From Atopobiaceae bacterium (lineage in GTDB: Bacteria; Actinomycetota; Coriobacteriia; Coriobacteriales; Atopobiaceae), in contig CADFJN010000009.1 in NCBI GenBank assembly GCA_902834555.1, positions 54,971-118,970 of the forward strand: a stretch of DNA of 64,000 nucleotides, given 5' to 3'. The position numbers and the translations under genes are program-made. Position 1 is the stretch's first letter, and the number at the start of each line of letters is the position of its first letter. The notes under the pieces are model-generated. The model ran no database searches, was not told the DNA's origin, and saw only the letters and a program-made list of their open reading frames with translations. Below are positions 28,739-38,011 of this stretch, piece after piece.

Positions 28739-31186
28739 CTACTTGTCGGCCTTGACCTCGCAGGTCTCGGGACCGGTCAGCGGCGCGACCTTGTAGGTCT
28801 TGGTGCGCTCGTCATCGATGGCACCAGCGTAGTTGAGACCAAAGCAGAATTCGTAGGTGTTGCCGGCAGAATCCACGTAGCAGTCCACGCAGCGTGGGAC
28901 ATCCTCCTGAATGGCCTCGACAGCATCCATGTCCTTGGGCATGGGGTGCGGCAGCAGTCCGGAGGGCTCGACCTTGCCCTCAAGGATTTGCTCGAAGCCG
29001 ATTTCGGGCATTGCGCCGTGACCGTCCGTGAAGCCAAGGAGGATGGCATCGCAGGCAGGCTCGATCTCGCCAAAGCACATCGGACGGTCGGCGACGACTA
29101 CGAGGATCAGCTTTGCATCTGCCGGGAGCTTGGACTTCACGTCAAGCACAAGGTCGAGGTCGCTCTCGTTTTTGGCGTAGCTGGAGGCGCCGTAGTAGCT
29201 GCGGTTCTCCTTCACGCCAAACTCGTCCTCGGGGTTGAGGGACTCCTTGCGGACGTTGGGGCCATCGGCGGTGTAGGGCCTGTACTGCAGTGACATGGGC
29301 TTCCACTGCGGGGGCTCCGTGCCGGTCTCCTGGCCCCTGAGAAGCGCCCTGAAGGAGACACCTCCCACGACTCCCTGGTAGGCGTCGGCCGGGCTGTTGA
29401 CCTCGATGACGGCATATTTGACGTCGGCAAGTTCCTCGGCCGTGAGGCGGGTGATGTCGGACTCCTGGTAGGTGGGGTCGCCGCCCTCCTTGGCAGGAGC
29501 ACCCGTGGGGTCTCCCACGGTGTCAGTCACGTAGTCAAAGCCCAGGTCCTTGAGGGTGGCACCAAAGCTCAGAGCCGCCTTGCCGCCGCTCACGCGCTGG
29601 GGGATGTAGACCTTCCCCGACAGACCGGCCTTGGAGATGGCATCACCCTCGTTCTTGAGCATGACGACGCTCTTCTCGGCTGCCTCGACGCCAAATGCGG
29701 CGGCAGCCTCAGACTCCAGAACTTCCTTTGCGGCGGCACGATCGGAATAAGGCTGGTCGAAGAGCTGGACCTTGTTCATGAAGGTGAAGATGCGGCGGGC
29801 GGCGTCGCGGTAGCGTCTGAGCGCCTCGTCCTCGCCCAGTTCCTTGACCATGAGGGCGTATGCTTCCAGGGCAACCTCGGGCTGGAAGGTGCCACCGTGC
29901 TGGTCGATGGTACAGTCGATAAGCTTCTTGAAGCGCTCCGGCTCCTCGACGTTCTTCATGCCGTGGGCAATCTCCTTAAGAATCATCCAGTCGGTGGTCA
30001 CCATGCCATCCCAACCGGTATTGCGCAGGATGCTCATGTTGTGCTTGGAGTACGCGGAACCAACGCGCTCGCCCAGGCCGTCGGGGTCGTTGGGGTCGTA
30101 CGCGATGCCGTAGCAGGGCATGACAGCCGCCATCTGCTCGGTCTTGGAGTCCAGGTGCAGGCCGCCGTCGAGGAACGGCACCAGGTGGGCATTAAAGTTG
30201 CCACCCGGGAAGACGTTCCACTTGCCCATGTCGGAGTGGTCGTCACGGCCACCCTCGCTGCAACCCTCGCCGGCGTAGTGCTTGAGCATGACGCCCACGG
30301 AGTCCTTGCCCCAGCCCAGGTCCTCGGTTGCCTCGTCATCGCCCCAGGTGGACTGCATACCACCGCCAAAGGCCGCGGCGAAGTCGCGATTTACCGCAGG
30401 GTCGCAAGAGACAGAGCCCGAGAGGCGCGTGCCACGGACCTGGCTGTAGACATCGACCTGCGGGCCAAGCTCGCAGCGAACGCCCGTCGCACGCCAAGCA
30501 CGGCCAAACCACATGCCCGCCTTGCGCCAGAGGTCCTTATCCATGGCAGCGGCCAAGGCATCGTAGTGCGGAATCCCATAGAGTTGGTAGGGATCGGTGG
30601 AGTTGATGTAGGGGATTCCGTATGCACCCTTCTCTGCCGTTTCCTGGACGCGATTAATCCAGCTGATGTCAGATGCATAGGAGTCAATGTTAGAGCGCAG
30701 GCGAGAGACGCCAGCGCAAGAACCCTGCTCAACGAGACTAAAGCTGTTGGTGTCGGTGCTCAGCTGATTTGAAGGGGCGGCACCGCCATGGAACAGCAGC
30801 GGGGCAATTTCATCAGCACTCAACGATTCGGCAAGAGCTGCCGCACGGATGTCTCCCGGCTGGCGCCAATCTTCGTAAATATCCAGTTTCCCGTTGCCGT
30901 TTAGATCTTTAAACGCAAGGCCATCGACCTGAATAATCTTTGCAGTATCCATGACGCCCAATTCGGCGCCACCGTACGGATTAGTCACGCGAGTCCAGCC
31001 ATCGCGCGTTTCTTCCGAGCTCCACTTAGCCTCAACCTTCTCATTATCTGGTTCAATGGGGTACTTATCGGCAGCAGGAGCTGCCAGGGGGTCTGCGGCA
31101 CCATTGACGGAGCATCCGGCAAGGCCAACCAGTCCCGCTCCAATAGCAGAGCCAACGAGAAACCCCCTACGAGTAACTTTGCTCAT
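28739..31186 (-). CDS. Glycoside hydrolase family 3 enzyme, Tat-exported lipoprotein
   Basis: 815 residues. Tat signal (TRRGFL at 5-10), hydrophobic stretch, lipobox LAGC with Cys25. A segment near 90 (DLNGNGKLDIYEDW) is a calcium-binding dockerin/EF-like loop. The GH3 N-terminal barrel follows, with the nucleophile region GWDGMVTTDW, then the GH3_C domain (AAEKSVVMLKNEGD, acid/base region not certain). The family cleaves terminal beta-glucosides, xylosides or N-acetylglucosaminides at the cell surface; the exact substrate cannot be told. ATG 31186 follows GAGGAGAAGAG. It is divergent from the LytTR/GHKL pair. Confidence 0.92.
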   Translation of the reverse strand: MSKVTRRGFLVGSAIGAGLVGLAGCSVNGAADPLAAPAADKYPIEPDNEKVEAKWSSEETRDGWTRVTNPYGGAELGVMDTAKIIQVDGLAFKDLNGNGKLDIYEDWRQPGDIRAAALAESLSADEIAPLLFHGGAAPSNQLSTDTNSFSLVEQGSCAGVSRLRSNIDSYASDISWINRVQETAEKGAYGIPYINSTDPYQLYGIPHYDALAAAMDKDLWRKAGMWFGRAWRATGVRCELGPQVDVYSQVRGTRLSGSVSCDPAVNRDFAAAFGGGMQSTWGDDEATEDLGWGKDSVGVMLKHYAGEGCSEGGRDDHSDMGKWNVFPGGNFNAHLVPFLDGGLHLDSKTEQMAAVMPCYGIAYDPNDPDGLGERVGSAYSKHNMSILRNTGWDGMVTTDWMILKEIAHGMKNVEEPERFKKLIDCTIDQHGGTFQPEVALEAYALMVKELGEDEALRRYRDAARRIFTFMNKVQLFDQPYSDRAAAKEVLESEAAAAFGVEAAEKSVVMLKNEGDAISKAGLSGKVYIPQRVSGGKAALSFGATLKDLGFDYVTDTVGDPTGAPAKEGGDPTYQESDITRLTAEELADVKYAVIEVNSPADAYQGVVGGVSFRALLRGQETGTEPPQWKPMSLQYRPYTADGPNVRKESLNPEDEFGVKENRSYYGASSYAKNESDLDLVLDVKSKLPADAKLILVVVADRPMCFGEIEPACDAILLGFTDGHGAMPEIGFEQILEGKVEPSGLLPHPMPKDMDAVEAIQEDVPRCVDCYVDSAGNTYEFCFGLNYAGAIDDERTKTYKVAPLTGPETCEVKADK

Positions 31187-31432
31187 CTCTTCTCCTCTTT
31201 CGACAGCGGGCGGTCCTTACCTATCGCCCGCCCAGCCTTTTCGCGAAAGAGGATGGCAGAACGGCGACCAACCACCCTGCAGCTGCCACGAATCGCACTT
31301 TGAGCGGCGCGGACTGGGACAAGAAGATGCAAACGGATTGGCGACGTTCGGCAGACGGGCACTTTCCAGCAGGTACCGCACGCTTTGATATCCTGTTGAC
31401 GAGTCGGGGGTGTGTCTTTGGGAGGAGACCCC

Positions 31433-32143
31433 ATGCTTAGGCTACTGATTGTCGAAGATGAGCGTTCTGCCGCAGAACACCTCGTCAGTCTGCTCAGACA
31501 GTACGAGAAAGCGCATGGCCTTTCGTTCGAGATTGTTATTCACAGCTCGTCGCTTGACTTCTTTGGCGACAAACGCCACTTTGACATTTGCTTCTTTGAC
31601 ATAGACCTGCCAGGCATCTCTGGCATGGAAGCCGCTCAGCTCATGCGCGCTTACGACTCGCAGACCGCTATCATTTTTGTAACAAACCTTGCCAAGCTCG
31701 CCGTTCGTGGGTACGAGGTTGGAGCGGCAGGCTTCATCGTTAAGCCCGCGACGGGCCCATCCCTCTCGTTGTGTATGGAACGCGCGATGCGGGCTGCCAG
31801 CTCCGCTTCGCACAGCTCCATAATGGTTCCCGTTGATGAGAACTGCTACGTACTTCCCATTAACGAGCTTCAGTACGCCGAAGTGCGCGGGCATGACCTC
31901 ATCTTTCATGCTGTCGGCAGGGATCCCATCAAAACCAGGGGAACACTCGCCCAGCTCCGGCAAAGCCTCGGAGACGCGCCCTTCTTCCAAGCATCCAGGA
32001 GCTTCATCGTGAACCTTGACTTCATCGCGCGCGTTACCGGAAACGACGCCGTCCTTGTCTCCGGTGAGAAAGTTCATCTCTCGCGAGGAAGAAAGCGCCT
32101 ACTCATAGAAGCGCTGGCCCGCCATCTCGGGGAGGGCGCATGA
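31433..32143 (+). CDS. LytTR-family response regulator
   Basis: 236 residues from ATG 31433 with GGGAGGAG upstream. Residues 1-120 are a receiver domain: acidic pocket VEDE near 8-10, phospho-acceptor Asp56 in FFDIDLPG, and a conserved Lys in IVKPA. Residues about 135-232 are a LytTR DNA-binding domain (LQYAEVRGHDLIFHA, FFQASRSFIVNLDFI, LSRGRKRLL). Such regulators (AgrA, ComE, VirR, LytR) bind paired repeats upstream of exported-peptide or wall genes. Its stop overlaps the start of the sensor kinase gene by four bases. No binding repeats are obvious in 31187-31432. Confidence 0.93.
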   Translation: MLRLLIVEDERSAAEHLVSLLRQYEKAHGLSFEIVIHSSSLDFFGDKRHFDICFFDIDLPGISGMEAAQLMRAYDSQTAIIFVTNLAKLAVRGYEVGAAGFIVKPATGPSLSLCMERAMRAASSASHSSIMVPVDENCYVLPINELQYAEVRGHDLIFHAVGRDPIKTRGTLAQLRQSLGDAPFFQASRSFIVNLDFIARVTGNDAVLVSGEKVHLSRGRKRLLIEALARHLGEGA

Positions 32144-33456
32144 AGCCGTTCCTTGTCAGCGAATTCGTCATGCTGGGACAGCTGCTCCTCGGAATCGTGG
32201 CCATCTGCCCCCAGGAGCTCAGGCGAAGCCATTTTGCAGTACGTGCAGGGGCGGTCCTGTGCCTTTTGGTTCTTCTCGGCATAATGAGCTCGGTGCCATT
32301 TGGCGTAGTCAATCATGCTGGATCCAACTGGTTTAAGACTCTCTTTTTTGCGCTAACCCTGGGTTTCTATTTCCCAGCGCTTCTCATTACCTACAACGTG
32401 ACACCCTGGCAGGCACTTTTCTACTGTGCGTCTGGCTATGCTGTCCAAAACCTCACGAGCAGTCTAGCAAACCTCTTTAGGTCCATTTCTTCTGCGGCAT
32501 CCGGCCTCTGGCCGCTCGGGCTCGCAACGATCTACATCCCACTCTCTACTCTGCTGGTCTATCCGCTCTACTGTCACTTCTACGCTAAGAAATCCAAGGA
32601 CACTGGGCTTCCGCCTGCAAACGATGCCGAGCAAATCTTCATCATGCTCGTGGTGGTAATGGCTGTCATCGGCATCGACATTGGCATCAAAGATGTAGCC
32701 AAGCAGTTCCCGATTGAGCTGAGTTCGCTGCTGCTCCTCAGGACAGCGCATATTCTTATCTGCGCCTTCGTTCTCTTCGCACAGTACAAAGTACTTTACG
32801 GCAGTCGTCTTCTTGCTGATCGCGAGGTACAGCGACGGCTAGCCGAAGAACGCGAGCGCCAGTACCAAATAAGCCGGCGGAATATGGAAGCTGTCAACAT
32901 CCGTTGCCATGATCTCAAGCATCAAATTCATCGTCTTGCTACTGGTAATGAGATTGTCGACGGCATCGCTCTATCAGAGATCGCTGACGAAATTGGCATA
33001 TACGATTCCATTGTCGAGACCGGCAACCCCGCATTAGACACCATTCTCACTGAGAAGAGCCTGCTGTGCACCAACGACCAGATAACGCTTGGCGTCATTG
33101 CGGATGGTCAGGCACTCGGATTTCTTCGGGCATCAGAGATTTACTCACTATTTGGCAACGCATTAGATAATGCGATAGAGGCCACGCGACCCCTATCGAA
33201 CCAAGAAAAGCGCGTAATCAGTCTCAATGTCTTTCGGCGAAACGCCTTTGTGGTCATTTCCATGGAGAACTACTACGAGGGCGAACGACGACTTTGCGAC
33301 GGCCTGCCCGAGACGACAAAGGAGGACAGAGAGAGTCATGGCTTTGGGATGCAATCAATCCGTCACATTGCCGAGAAACACGACGGTACCGTTACCGTCA
33401 CCGCGGAATCTGGCGTCTTCAAACTCACGGTTCTCCTTGCCTGTCCAGAAGGATAA
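32140..33456 (+). CDS. Sensor histidine kinase of the GHKL (AgrC/ComD-like) type
   Basis: 438 residues. Six or so membrane helices over residues 1-215 form the sensor, followed by a coiled-coil (REVQRRLAEERERQYQISRR) and the kinase core: phospho-acceptor His in IRCHDLKHQIH near 260, N box LFGNALDNAIEA near 350, and a G box SHGFGMQSI near 405. Overlaps the regulator gene (ATGA), so the two are made together. This architecture usually senses extracellular peptides, but no precursor or processing gene is adjacent. The signal could be unrelated, for example wall or sugar stress, given the GH3 and glmM neighbours. Confidence 0.9.
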   Translation: MKPFLVSEFVMLGQLLLGIVAICPQELRRSHFAVRAGAVLCLLVLLGIMSSVPFGVVNHAGSNWFKTLFFALTLGFYFPALLITYNVTPWQALFYCASGYAVQNLTSSLANLFRSISSAASGLWPLGLATIYIPLSTLLVYPLYCHFYAKKSKDTGLPPANDAEQIFIMLVVVMAVIGIDIGIKDVAKQFPIELSSLLLLRTAHILICAFVLFAQYKVLYGSRLLADREVQRRLAEERERQYQISRRNMEAVNIRCHDLKHQIHRLATGNEIVDGIALSEIADEIGIYDSIVETGNPALDTILTEKSLLCTNDQITLGVIADGQALGFLRASEIYSLFGNALDNAIEATRPLSNQEKRVISLNVFRRNAFVVISMENYYEGERRLCDGLPETTKEDRESHGFGMQSIRHIAEKHDGTVTVTAESGVFKLTVLLACPEG

Positions 33457-33479
33457 ACATAGCCGCGCAATGAAGGAAA

Positions 33480-33512
33480 TGGTCCACACGGCAATAATGG
33501 CCATGTGGACCA
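33480..33512 (+). terminator. Hairpin after the two-component operon
   Basis: TGGTCCACA and TGTGGACCA pair across 33480-33512, with a further GGC/GCC pair inside. It lies just past the kinase stop and before the convergent glmM stop at 33554, so it can serve both. Confidence 0.65.
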
Positions 33513-33553
33513 ATAAGTTGGCAAGGGACTTCCCCCACATCCCAAGATGCGCC

Positions 33554-34891
33554 CTACTCCCTGAACGGCTCCAGGGCCTTGAGGACGATGGCGTTGGCCT
33601 CCTGGCACAGACGCTCCTCCGGAGCCTCGGCAAGCACGCGGACCAGGGGCTCGGTGCCCGAAGCGCGCACCAGCACGCGACCGTTGCCCTCGAGGAACTT
33701 CTCGGCCGCTGTCACAGCCTCCTTGACCTCGGGCGCAGCCATGGCTGCGTCCTTGTCGGCAACGCGCACATTCACGAGCTGCTGCGGATAAAGCGTGACG
33801 GGACGCGTGAGCTCGGAGAGCTTCTCGCGCTCGGCACGCAGGACCTCCATGATGCGAAGGCTCGTCATGATGCCGTCGCCGGTCTTCTCGAGGTCGCCAA
33901 AGATGATGTGGCCGGACTGCTCGCCACCCAGGGTGTAGCCGTTCTCCATCATGCATGCCCACACGTTCTTGTCGCCAACCGCGGTCTTCTCGTAGGAGAT
34001 GCCGGCGGCGTCGAGGGCCTTGAAGAAGCCAAAGTTACTCATCACCGTGGGTACCACGGTATTCTTGGCAAGGCGCCCGTGCTTGGCCATGTAGGTGCCG
34101 CACACGTAGAGGATGAGGTCACCGTCAACCAGACGGCCACGCTCGTCAACGGCTAGGCAGCGATCGGCGTCGCCGTCGTAGGCAAAGCCCACGTCGAGGC
34201 CATTGCGCACGACAAAGTCCTGCAGGCGCTGGATGTGGGTGGAGCCGCAGTCGACGTTGATGTTGAAGCCGTTGGGCGCATTGTTGATGACGTGGGTCTC
34301 GGCGCCCATGGCGTCGAAGACCGGGCGCGCAACGCTGGAGGCGGCGCCGTTTGCGCAGTCCAGGCCAACCTTGACACCCTGCATGGAGAAGCCGCAGGAG
34401 GCAATGAGGTGCGCGATGTAGCGGTTGCGGCCCTGCATGTAGTCAACGGTGCAGCCAATGGCGTCACCAGTAGCGAGAGGAACCTCGAGCTTGCCGTCGA
34501 TGTAGTCCTCGATCTGCTCGAGAACGTCCTCGTCCATCTTGTAGCCCTCACGGTTCACGAGCTTGATGCCGTTGTCCGTGAAGGGGTTGTGGCTTGCGGT
34601 AATCATGACGCCGCAGTCAAAGCCGCCGTCGATGACCTCGTACGAGACGCCCGGAGTGGGAATGACGTGCAGCATGTAGGCGTCAGCGCCACTTGCAACC
34701 AGACCCGCTACCAGTGCAGACTCGAACATGTAGCTCGAGCGACGAGTGTCCTTGCCGATAAGCACGCGAGCCTTAGCACCTCGACGGACACCATAGTACC
34801 AGCCCACGAAGCGCCCAATCTTGTAGGCATGGTCAACGTTGAGGCCCTCGTTGGCCCTGCCCCTAAAGCCGTCGGTTCCGAAGTACTTCAT
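33554..34891 (-). CDS. glmM: Phosphoglucosamine mutase
   Basis: 445 residues from ATG 34891 (AAGGAG upstream). Interconverts glucosamine 6- and 1-phosphate, the step after GlmS on the way to UDP-GlcNAc. Begins MKYFGTDGFRGRAN; the phospho-serine is Ser100 in MITASHNP; metal loop DGDADR near 239; sugar-binding GEQSGH; phosphate-binding RASGTEPLVRV near the end. All four domains are complete. The longer frame to 34963 has no ribosome site. It is separated from rpsI by family 1 repeat DNA. Confidence 0.97.
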   Translation of the reverse strand: MKYFGTDGFRGRANEGLNVDHAYKIGRFVGWYYGVRRGAKARVLIGKDTRRSSYMFESALVAGLVASGADAYMLHVIPTPGVSYEVIDGGFDCGVMITASHNPFTDNGIKLVNREGYKMDEDVLEQIEDYIDGKLEVPLATGDAIGCTVDYMQGRNRYIAHLIASCGFSMQGVKVGLDCANGAASSVARPVFDAMGAETHVINNAPNGFNINVDCGSTHIQRLQDFVVRNGLDVGFAYDGDADRCLAVDERGRLVDGDLILYVCGTYMAKHGRLAKNTVVPTVMSNFGFFKALDAAGISYEKTAVGDKNVWACMMENGYTLGGEQSGHIIFGDLEKTGDGIMTSLRIMEVLRAEREKLSELTRPVTLYPQQLVNVRVADKDAAMAAPEVKEAVTAAEKFLEGNGRVLVRASGTEPLVRVLAEAPEERLCQEANAIVLKALEPFRE

Positions 34892-35017
34892 TTCTCGCTC
34901 CTTGTTTCGGGGTACCGGTCGTGCACAGACGGGTGTGATTTTACCAGTTACCTGTGGCCACACTGTGGGGAGCGGGCCCCTCGAATTCCGGCGCGTCTAT
35001 CCTTCTCCCAGCCTCCT

Positions 35018-35100
35018 CATTCTTTAGCGGTTTCTGAGAATCAAGCATCGCATTTGCCCAGTTGGCGAGTAGCGCGATTCTCAAATACCGATAAAGAACG
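35018..35100. repeat. Extragenic palindromic repeat, family 1, copy B (83 bp)
   Basis: Same 83-bp length as 7651-7733. Left end TCTTTAGCGGTTTCTGAGAA matches the complement of copy A's right end, and the right end (TTCTCAAATACCGATAAAGA) matches the complement of copy A's left end, so the copies are in opposite orientation. It fills the gap between the rpsI terminator and the glmM start; the glmM promoter must lie between 34892 and 35017 or inside the element. Confidence 0.65.
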
Positions 35101-35148
35101 GCGGGGAGGTGGGGCAAAGCGGACGGAACGCAAGGGCGGGCCCGACAA

Positions 35149-35184
35149 CAAAAAATCGGGACCCGCAGCGAGTGCGGATCCCGA
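35149..35184 (-). terminator. Terminator of the rplM-rpsI operon
   Basis: TCGGGACCCGCA (35156-35167) pairs with TGCGGATCCCGA (35173-35184) and is followed on the minus strand by a T tract (35149-35155). It is 25 bases past the rpsI stop. Confidence 0.88.
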
Positions 35185-35208
35185 TAAGGGGCAAAGCGAC
35201 GATAAAAC

Positions 35209-35604
<396 letters not shown>

Positions 35605-35607
35605 CGG

Positions 35608-36048
35608 TTAAGCCTCCACATCGATCTTGACGGGGTTCTGAGCGGCGTGCGGGTGCTCGGGGCCAGCGTAGACCTTGAGCTTCATGCCCTGCTTGCGACC
35701 AAGGGTGGTCTTGGGGAGCATGCCCTTAACGGCGTGCTCAATCACGCGCTCGGGGTGCTTGGCCATGGCCTCCTTGAAGGACTCGGTCTTGAGTCCGCCG
35801 AGGTAGCCGGAGTAGCGCCAGTAGGACTTGGTGTTTGCCTTGTTGCCGGTAAGAACAACCTTGTCGGCGTTGATGACAATCACGAAGTCACCGGTATCGG
35901 CATTGGGGGTGTACTGGGGCTTGTTCTTGCCACGGAGAATCATGGCAGCCTGGGTCGCGAGGCGACCGAGCGTCATGCCGTCGGCGTCGATGAGCACCCA
36001 CTTGCGCTCGACTTCGCCCGTCTTGGCGAACTGAGTCGACTTCTTCAC
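35608..36048 (-). CDS. rplM: 50S ribosomal protein L13
   Basis: 146 residues from GTG 36048, chosen because AGGAGGAG lies six bases upstream and homology begins at once; the frame is open further up but unrelated. [15 protein letters not shown] and the [11 protein letters not shown] core are diagnostic. The first protein of the ribosomal operon. Confidence 0.97.
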   Translation of the reverse strand: MKKSTQFAKTGEVERKWVLIDADGMTLGRLATQAAMILRGKNKPQYTPNADTGDFVIVINADKVVLTGNKANTKSYWRYSGYLGGLKTESFKEAMAKHPERVIEHAVKGMLPKTTLGRKQGMKLKVYAGPEHPHAAQNPVKIDVEA

Positions 36049-36246
36049 TTGACTCCTCCTACACACATCTTGAATGGCTGCCCCTGGACAAGGCCGCCGT
36101 GCTTTTTCGAAACAGAGGTTACGGGGCTCTGGGTGGAAAAGCCTTAAAAGTATACAGCCACAGACGTCCCGTTTTGCGAGCTTTTTTTCCACACAATTTT
36201 GACAAGCGAGAGATACCCGGCTGCGAACCACACGCTCCAAGAGGCA
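36049..36246 (-). promoter_or_regulatory. Leader and promoter region of rplM-rpsI
   Basis: TATACT (complement at 36149-36154) is a good -10 box about 100 bases upstream of rplM, without a clear -35. The roughly 95-base leader could carry an r-protein leader structure, but no known L13 leader was matched by eye. This region also contains the end of the patatin gene's downstream DNA with no clear terminator. Confidence 0.4.
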
Positions 36247-37140
36247 CTACAGAAACGCGCGAATCTCGTCAAGGTGGCTTGTTGCCTCCTGGCGTCCCTG
36301 CAGGTAGAGCCGCAGGAGTGGCTCGCCGTTGTGCTCGGATGTGTGGATCTTCACCGGCTCGGGCGGCCTCAGCACCAACGCGCGACCCTCCGCCTCGAGG
36401 CCGGCAAGCTCCTCTCGCTGCGCGTTGTAGCGGTCGGCGCGCGTGGCAAGGGCCTGCTCGTAGTAGGGGTAGGCGTCGTAGCGGTGGGTCCTCAGGATGG
36501 CGCGCTCGGTGGCACCATCCTTGATGTAGGTGCGGTCTTGCGTGAGAACCACGAGCGCGCGGTCGGCGGGCTCTGCACCGGATACCTCGGGCGCACCGTC
36601 AAGCCCCATGGCTACGGCAAAGGGAATAGAGTCCGTAGTGCCGCCGTCGAGGTAGCGGTGACCGTCTATCTCGACCATCGTCGAGACGCCCGGCAGCGAC
36701 GCGGACGCACGGGCCTTGGTCGCATCGAGCTTCTCGCCCTCCACATGCAGATAGGCCGGCGCGCCAAAGAGAACGTCGGACGCCACAAAGTACATGGGCG
36801 TGAGGTCTCTGTTAAAGACGTCAAGGTCGCAGGGGTCAATGCGGTTTTGGACCTCGTCGTACATGAAGTCGGTCCCAGCGAGGTTGCCCGTGCGCACGAG
36901 CGAAAGGAGCGACATCATGCGCGGGTCGTCGCGAAACGTGAGCATGATGCGCATGGTGCGGCCAATCTGGCGCGAGCGGTAGCTCACGGCGTTGAGCGCG
37001 CCGGCAGAGACGCCCCACACGCTCTTGAAGGAGCTGGTGTAGATGCCGTTCTCGAGAAGAACGTCGAGAACGCCGGCCGTGAAGATGCCCCTGTAGCCGC
37101 CGCCCTCGAGCACGAGGGCGGGCATGTCGTTGCTGCCCAT
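36247..37140 (-). CDS. Patatin-like phospholipase (RssA/YjjU-like)
   Basis: 297 residues from ATG 37140 (GGAGG seven bases upstream). The catalytic dyad is visible: oxyanion motif GGGYRG near residue 14, nucleophile GVSAG near 45, and the Asp in LDGGTTDS near 170. The C-terminal third fits the DUF6363 extension seen in this family. It probably hydrolyses acyl esters of membrane lipids; it lacks a signal peptide or membrane anchor, so it acts from the cytosol. Lies between tmRNA and rplM and shares strand with both. Confidence 0.9.
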   Translation of the reverse strand: MGSNDMPALVLEGGGYRGIFTAGVLDVLLENGIYTSSFKSVWGVSAGALNAVSYRSRQIGRTMRIMLTFRDDPRMMSLLSLVRTGNLAGTDFMYDEVQNRIDPCDLDVFNRDLTPMYFVASDVLFGAPAYLHVEGEKLDATKARASASLPGVSTMVEIDGHRYLDGGTTDSIPFAVAMGLDGAPEVSGAEPADRALVVLTQDRTYIKDGATERAILRTHRYDAYPYYEQALATRADRYNAQREELAGLEAEGRALVLRPPEPVKIHTSEHNGEPLLRLYLQGRQEATSHLDEIRAFL

Positions 37141-37200
37141 AGACCGCCTCCGAATACGTTCCGCAATACTGCCGCACGCAGCGTAACTCCTCAACTATAC

Positions 37201-37233
37201 AAAAAAGCGCCGAGCCCCAATACGGGGTTCGAC
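37201..37233 (-). terminator. Terminator of tmRNA
   Basis: On the minus strand GCGTCGAACCCC pairs (with two G-U pairs) with GGGGCTCGGCGC around a 4-base loop and is followed by TTTTTT. It is 12 bases past the tmRNA CCA end. Confidence 0.85.
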
Positions 37234-37244
37234 GCCTACGCTTT

Positions 37245-37616
37245 TGGTGGAGGTGCGGAGAGTCGAACTCCGGTCCAAAGCACGCCCCTGACAGGTGTCT
37301 CCAGGCTCAGCTGCCGGTTGAGTCTTGGAGGCCGCGCACCCGGTAGCCCGCGCTTGGCCTCCCAGCCGGTTTAGTCTTAGCGCGCGGCATACCGACTACA
37401 TCCGCGCGAGCGTCTCCCTAGAATGACGCCGCCCCGGGAGCGGGAGAGACCCCCGGTTTGACGCGCTGGTTAGTTAAGACTAAGCAGCGAGAGCCAGCTG
37501 AGGCTCGTAAGAAGAGTTGTCGTCAATTCAATTTGACGGTTCCCCTGTTTAACGTGGCGAGGAGACCACGGCCTGCTGCCCATCTCAGATGCACCCTGTC
37601 GAAACCAGTCACCCCC
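37245..37616 (-). ncRNA. ssrA: Transfer-messenger RNA (tmRNA)
   Basis: 372 nt. The 5' end GGGGGTGACTGGTTTCGACA pairs with the 3' end CACCTCC before ACCA; the T-arm GGTTCGACTC and encoded CCA are present. The tag reading frame lies at 37480-37524: DDNSSYEPQLALAA followed by TAG, with GAC as the inferred resume codon and the LALAA end recognised by proteases. It rescues stalled ribosomes with SmpB, encoded at 40753, and RNase R at 42227. Confidence 0.96.
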
Positions 37617-37730
37617 AGAGATGGAATGGGGACACAGCCACCATACGCGTTATCAAAGAACAGCGGCGCACGACCGCATGGCATAGTCTACCCAAATCGG
37701 CAGCGGAGCGACGCGAGGACGGCGATGCCG

Positions 37731-37850
37731 TGTCGCCGGAGAGCGCTTATTGCTGCAGGTCGCATCAAAGCGAGGCTTCTGGCGATTATTTGTCGCCGGA
37801 GAGCCGTCGTTGTTGCAAATCGCGTCATATAGCTCCCTCCGGCGACATGC
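37731..37850 (-). repeat. Tandem 60-bp repeats related to family 2 (two units)
   Basis: Two units, 37731-37790 and 37791-37850, each begin TGTCGCCGGAGAGC and share TTG(C/T)TGCA and TCGC(A/G)TCA at the same offsets. Read on the minus strand they follow the same order as the 61-bp units at 15780-15901 (CTCTCCGGCG, A-rich, TGACGCC or ATCGCC, GCGAC, TGCAGC). The last unit closes on an inverted CCGGCGACA. 37617-37730 holds the presumed tmRNA promoter, which I cannot place. Confidence 0.6.
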
Positions 37851-37950
37851 CTTGGGCCAAAGGCAGAACGTCAATCTTGGAGGGAGTTTTTCTCCACCGT
37901 GCTTGCCGGAAAATGCGCTTGCGGAGAAATACGGGCGCCGAAAGGCGCGT

Positions 37951-38011
37951 TATCGCAGCGATTGCGTACAAGGTCGCAGCCCGGGCGTCATTTTGCCGCC
38001 GGAGGGCGCGT
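37951..38011 (-). repeat. 61-bp family 2 unit overlapping the end of yoaK
   Basis: The complement starts ACGCGCCCTCCGGCGGCAAA and continues with TGACGCC, GCTGCGACC, TTGTACGCA and CTGCGATA, matching 15841-15901 base for base over most of its 61 bp. It is in the opposite orientation. Its first 24 bases are the last seven codons and stop of yoaK. A decayed second unit follows to about 37890. Confidence 0.75.

Noticed and set aside
33457..33553. A small signal-peptide gene for the GHKL kinase (ATG near 33471)
   Set aside because: The frame runs through the hairpin and on into the antisense of glmM, with no export-peptide features.
37480..37524. The tmRNA tag frame as a separate small gene
   Set aside because: It is internal to a complete tmRNA with paired ends and has no start codon or ribosome site.
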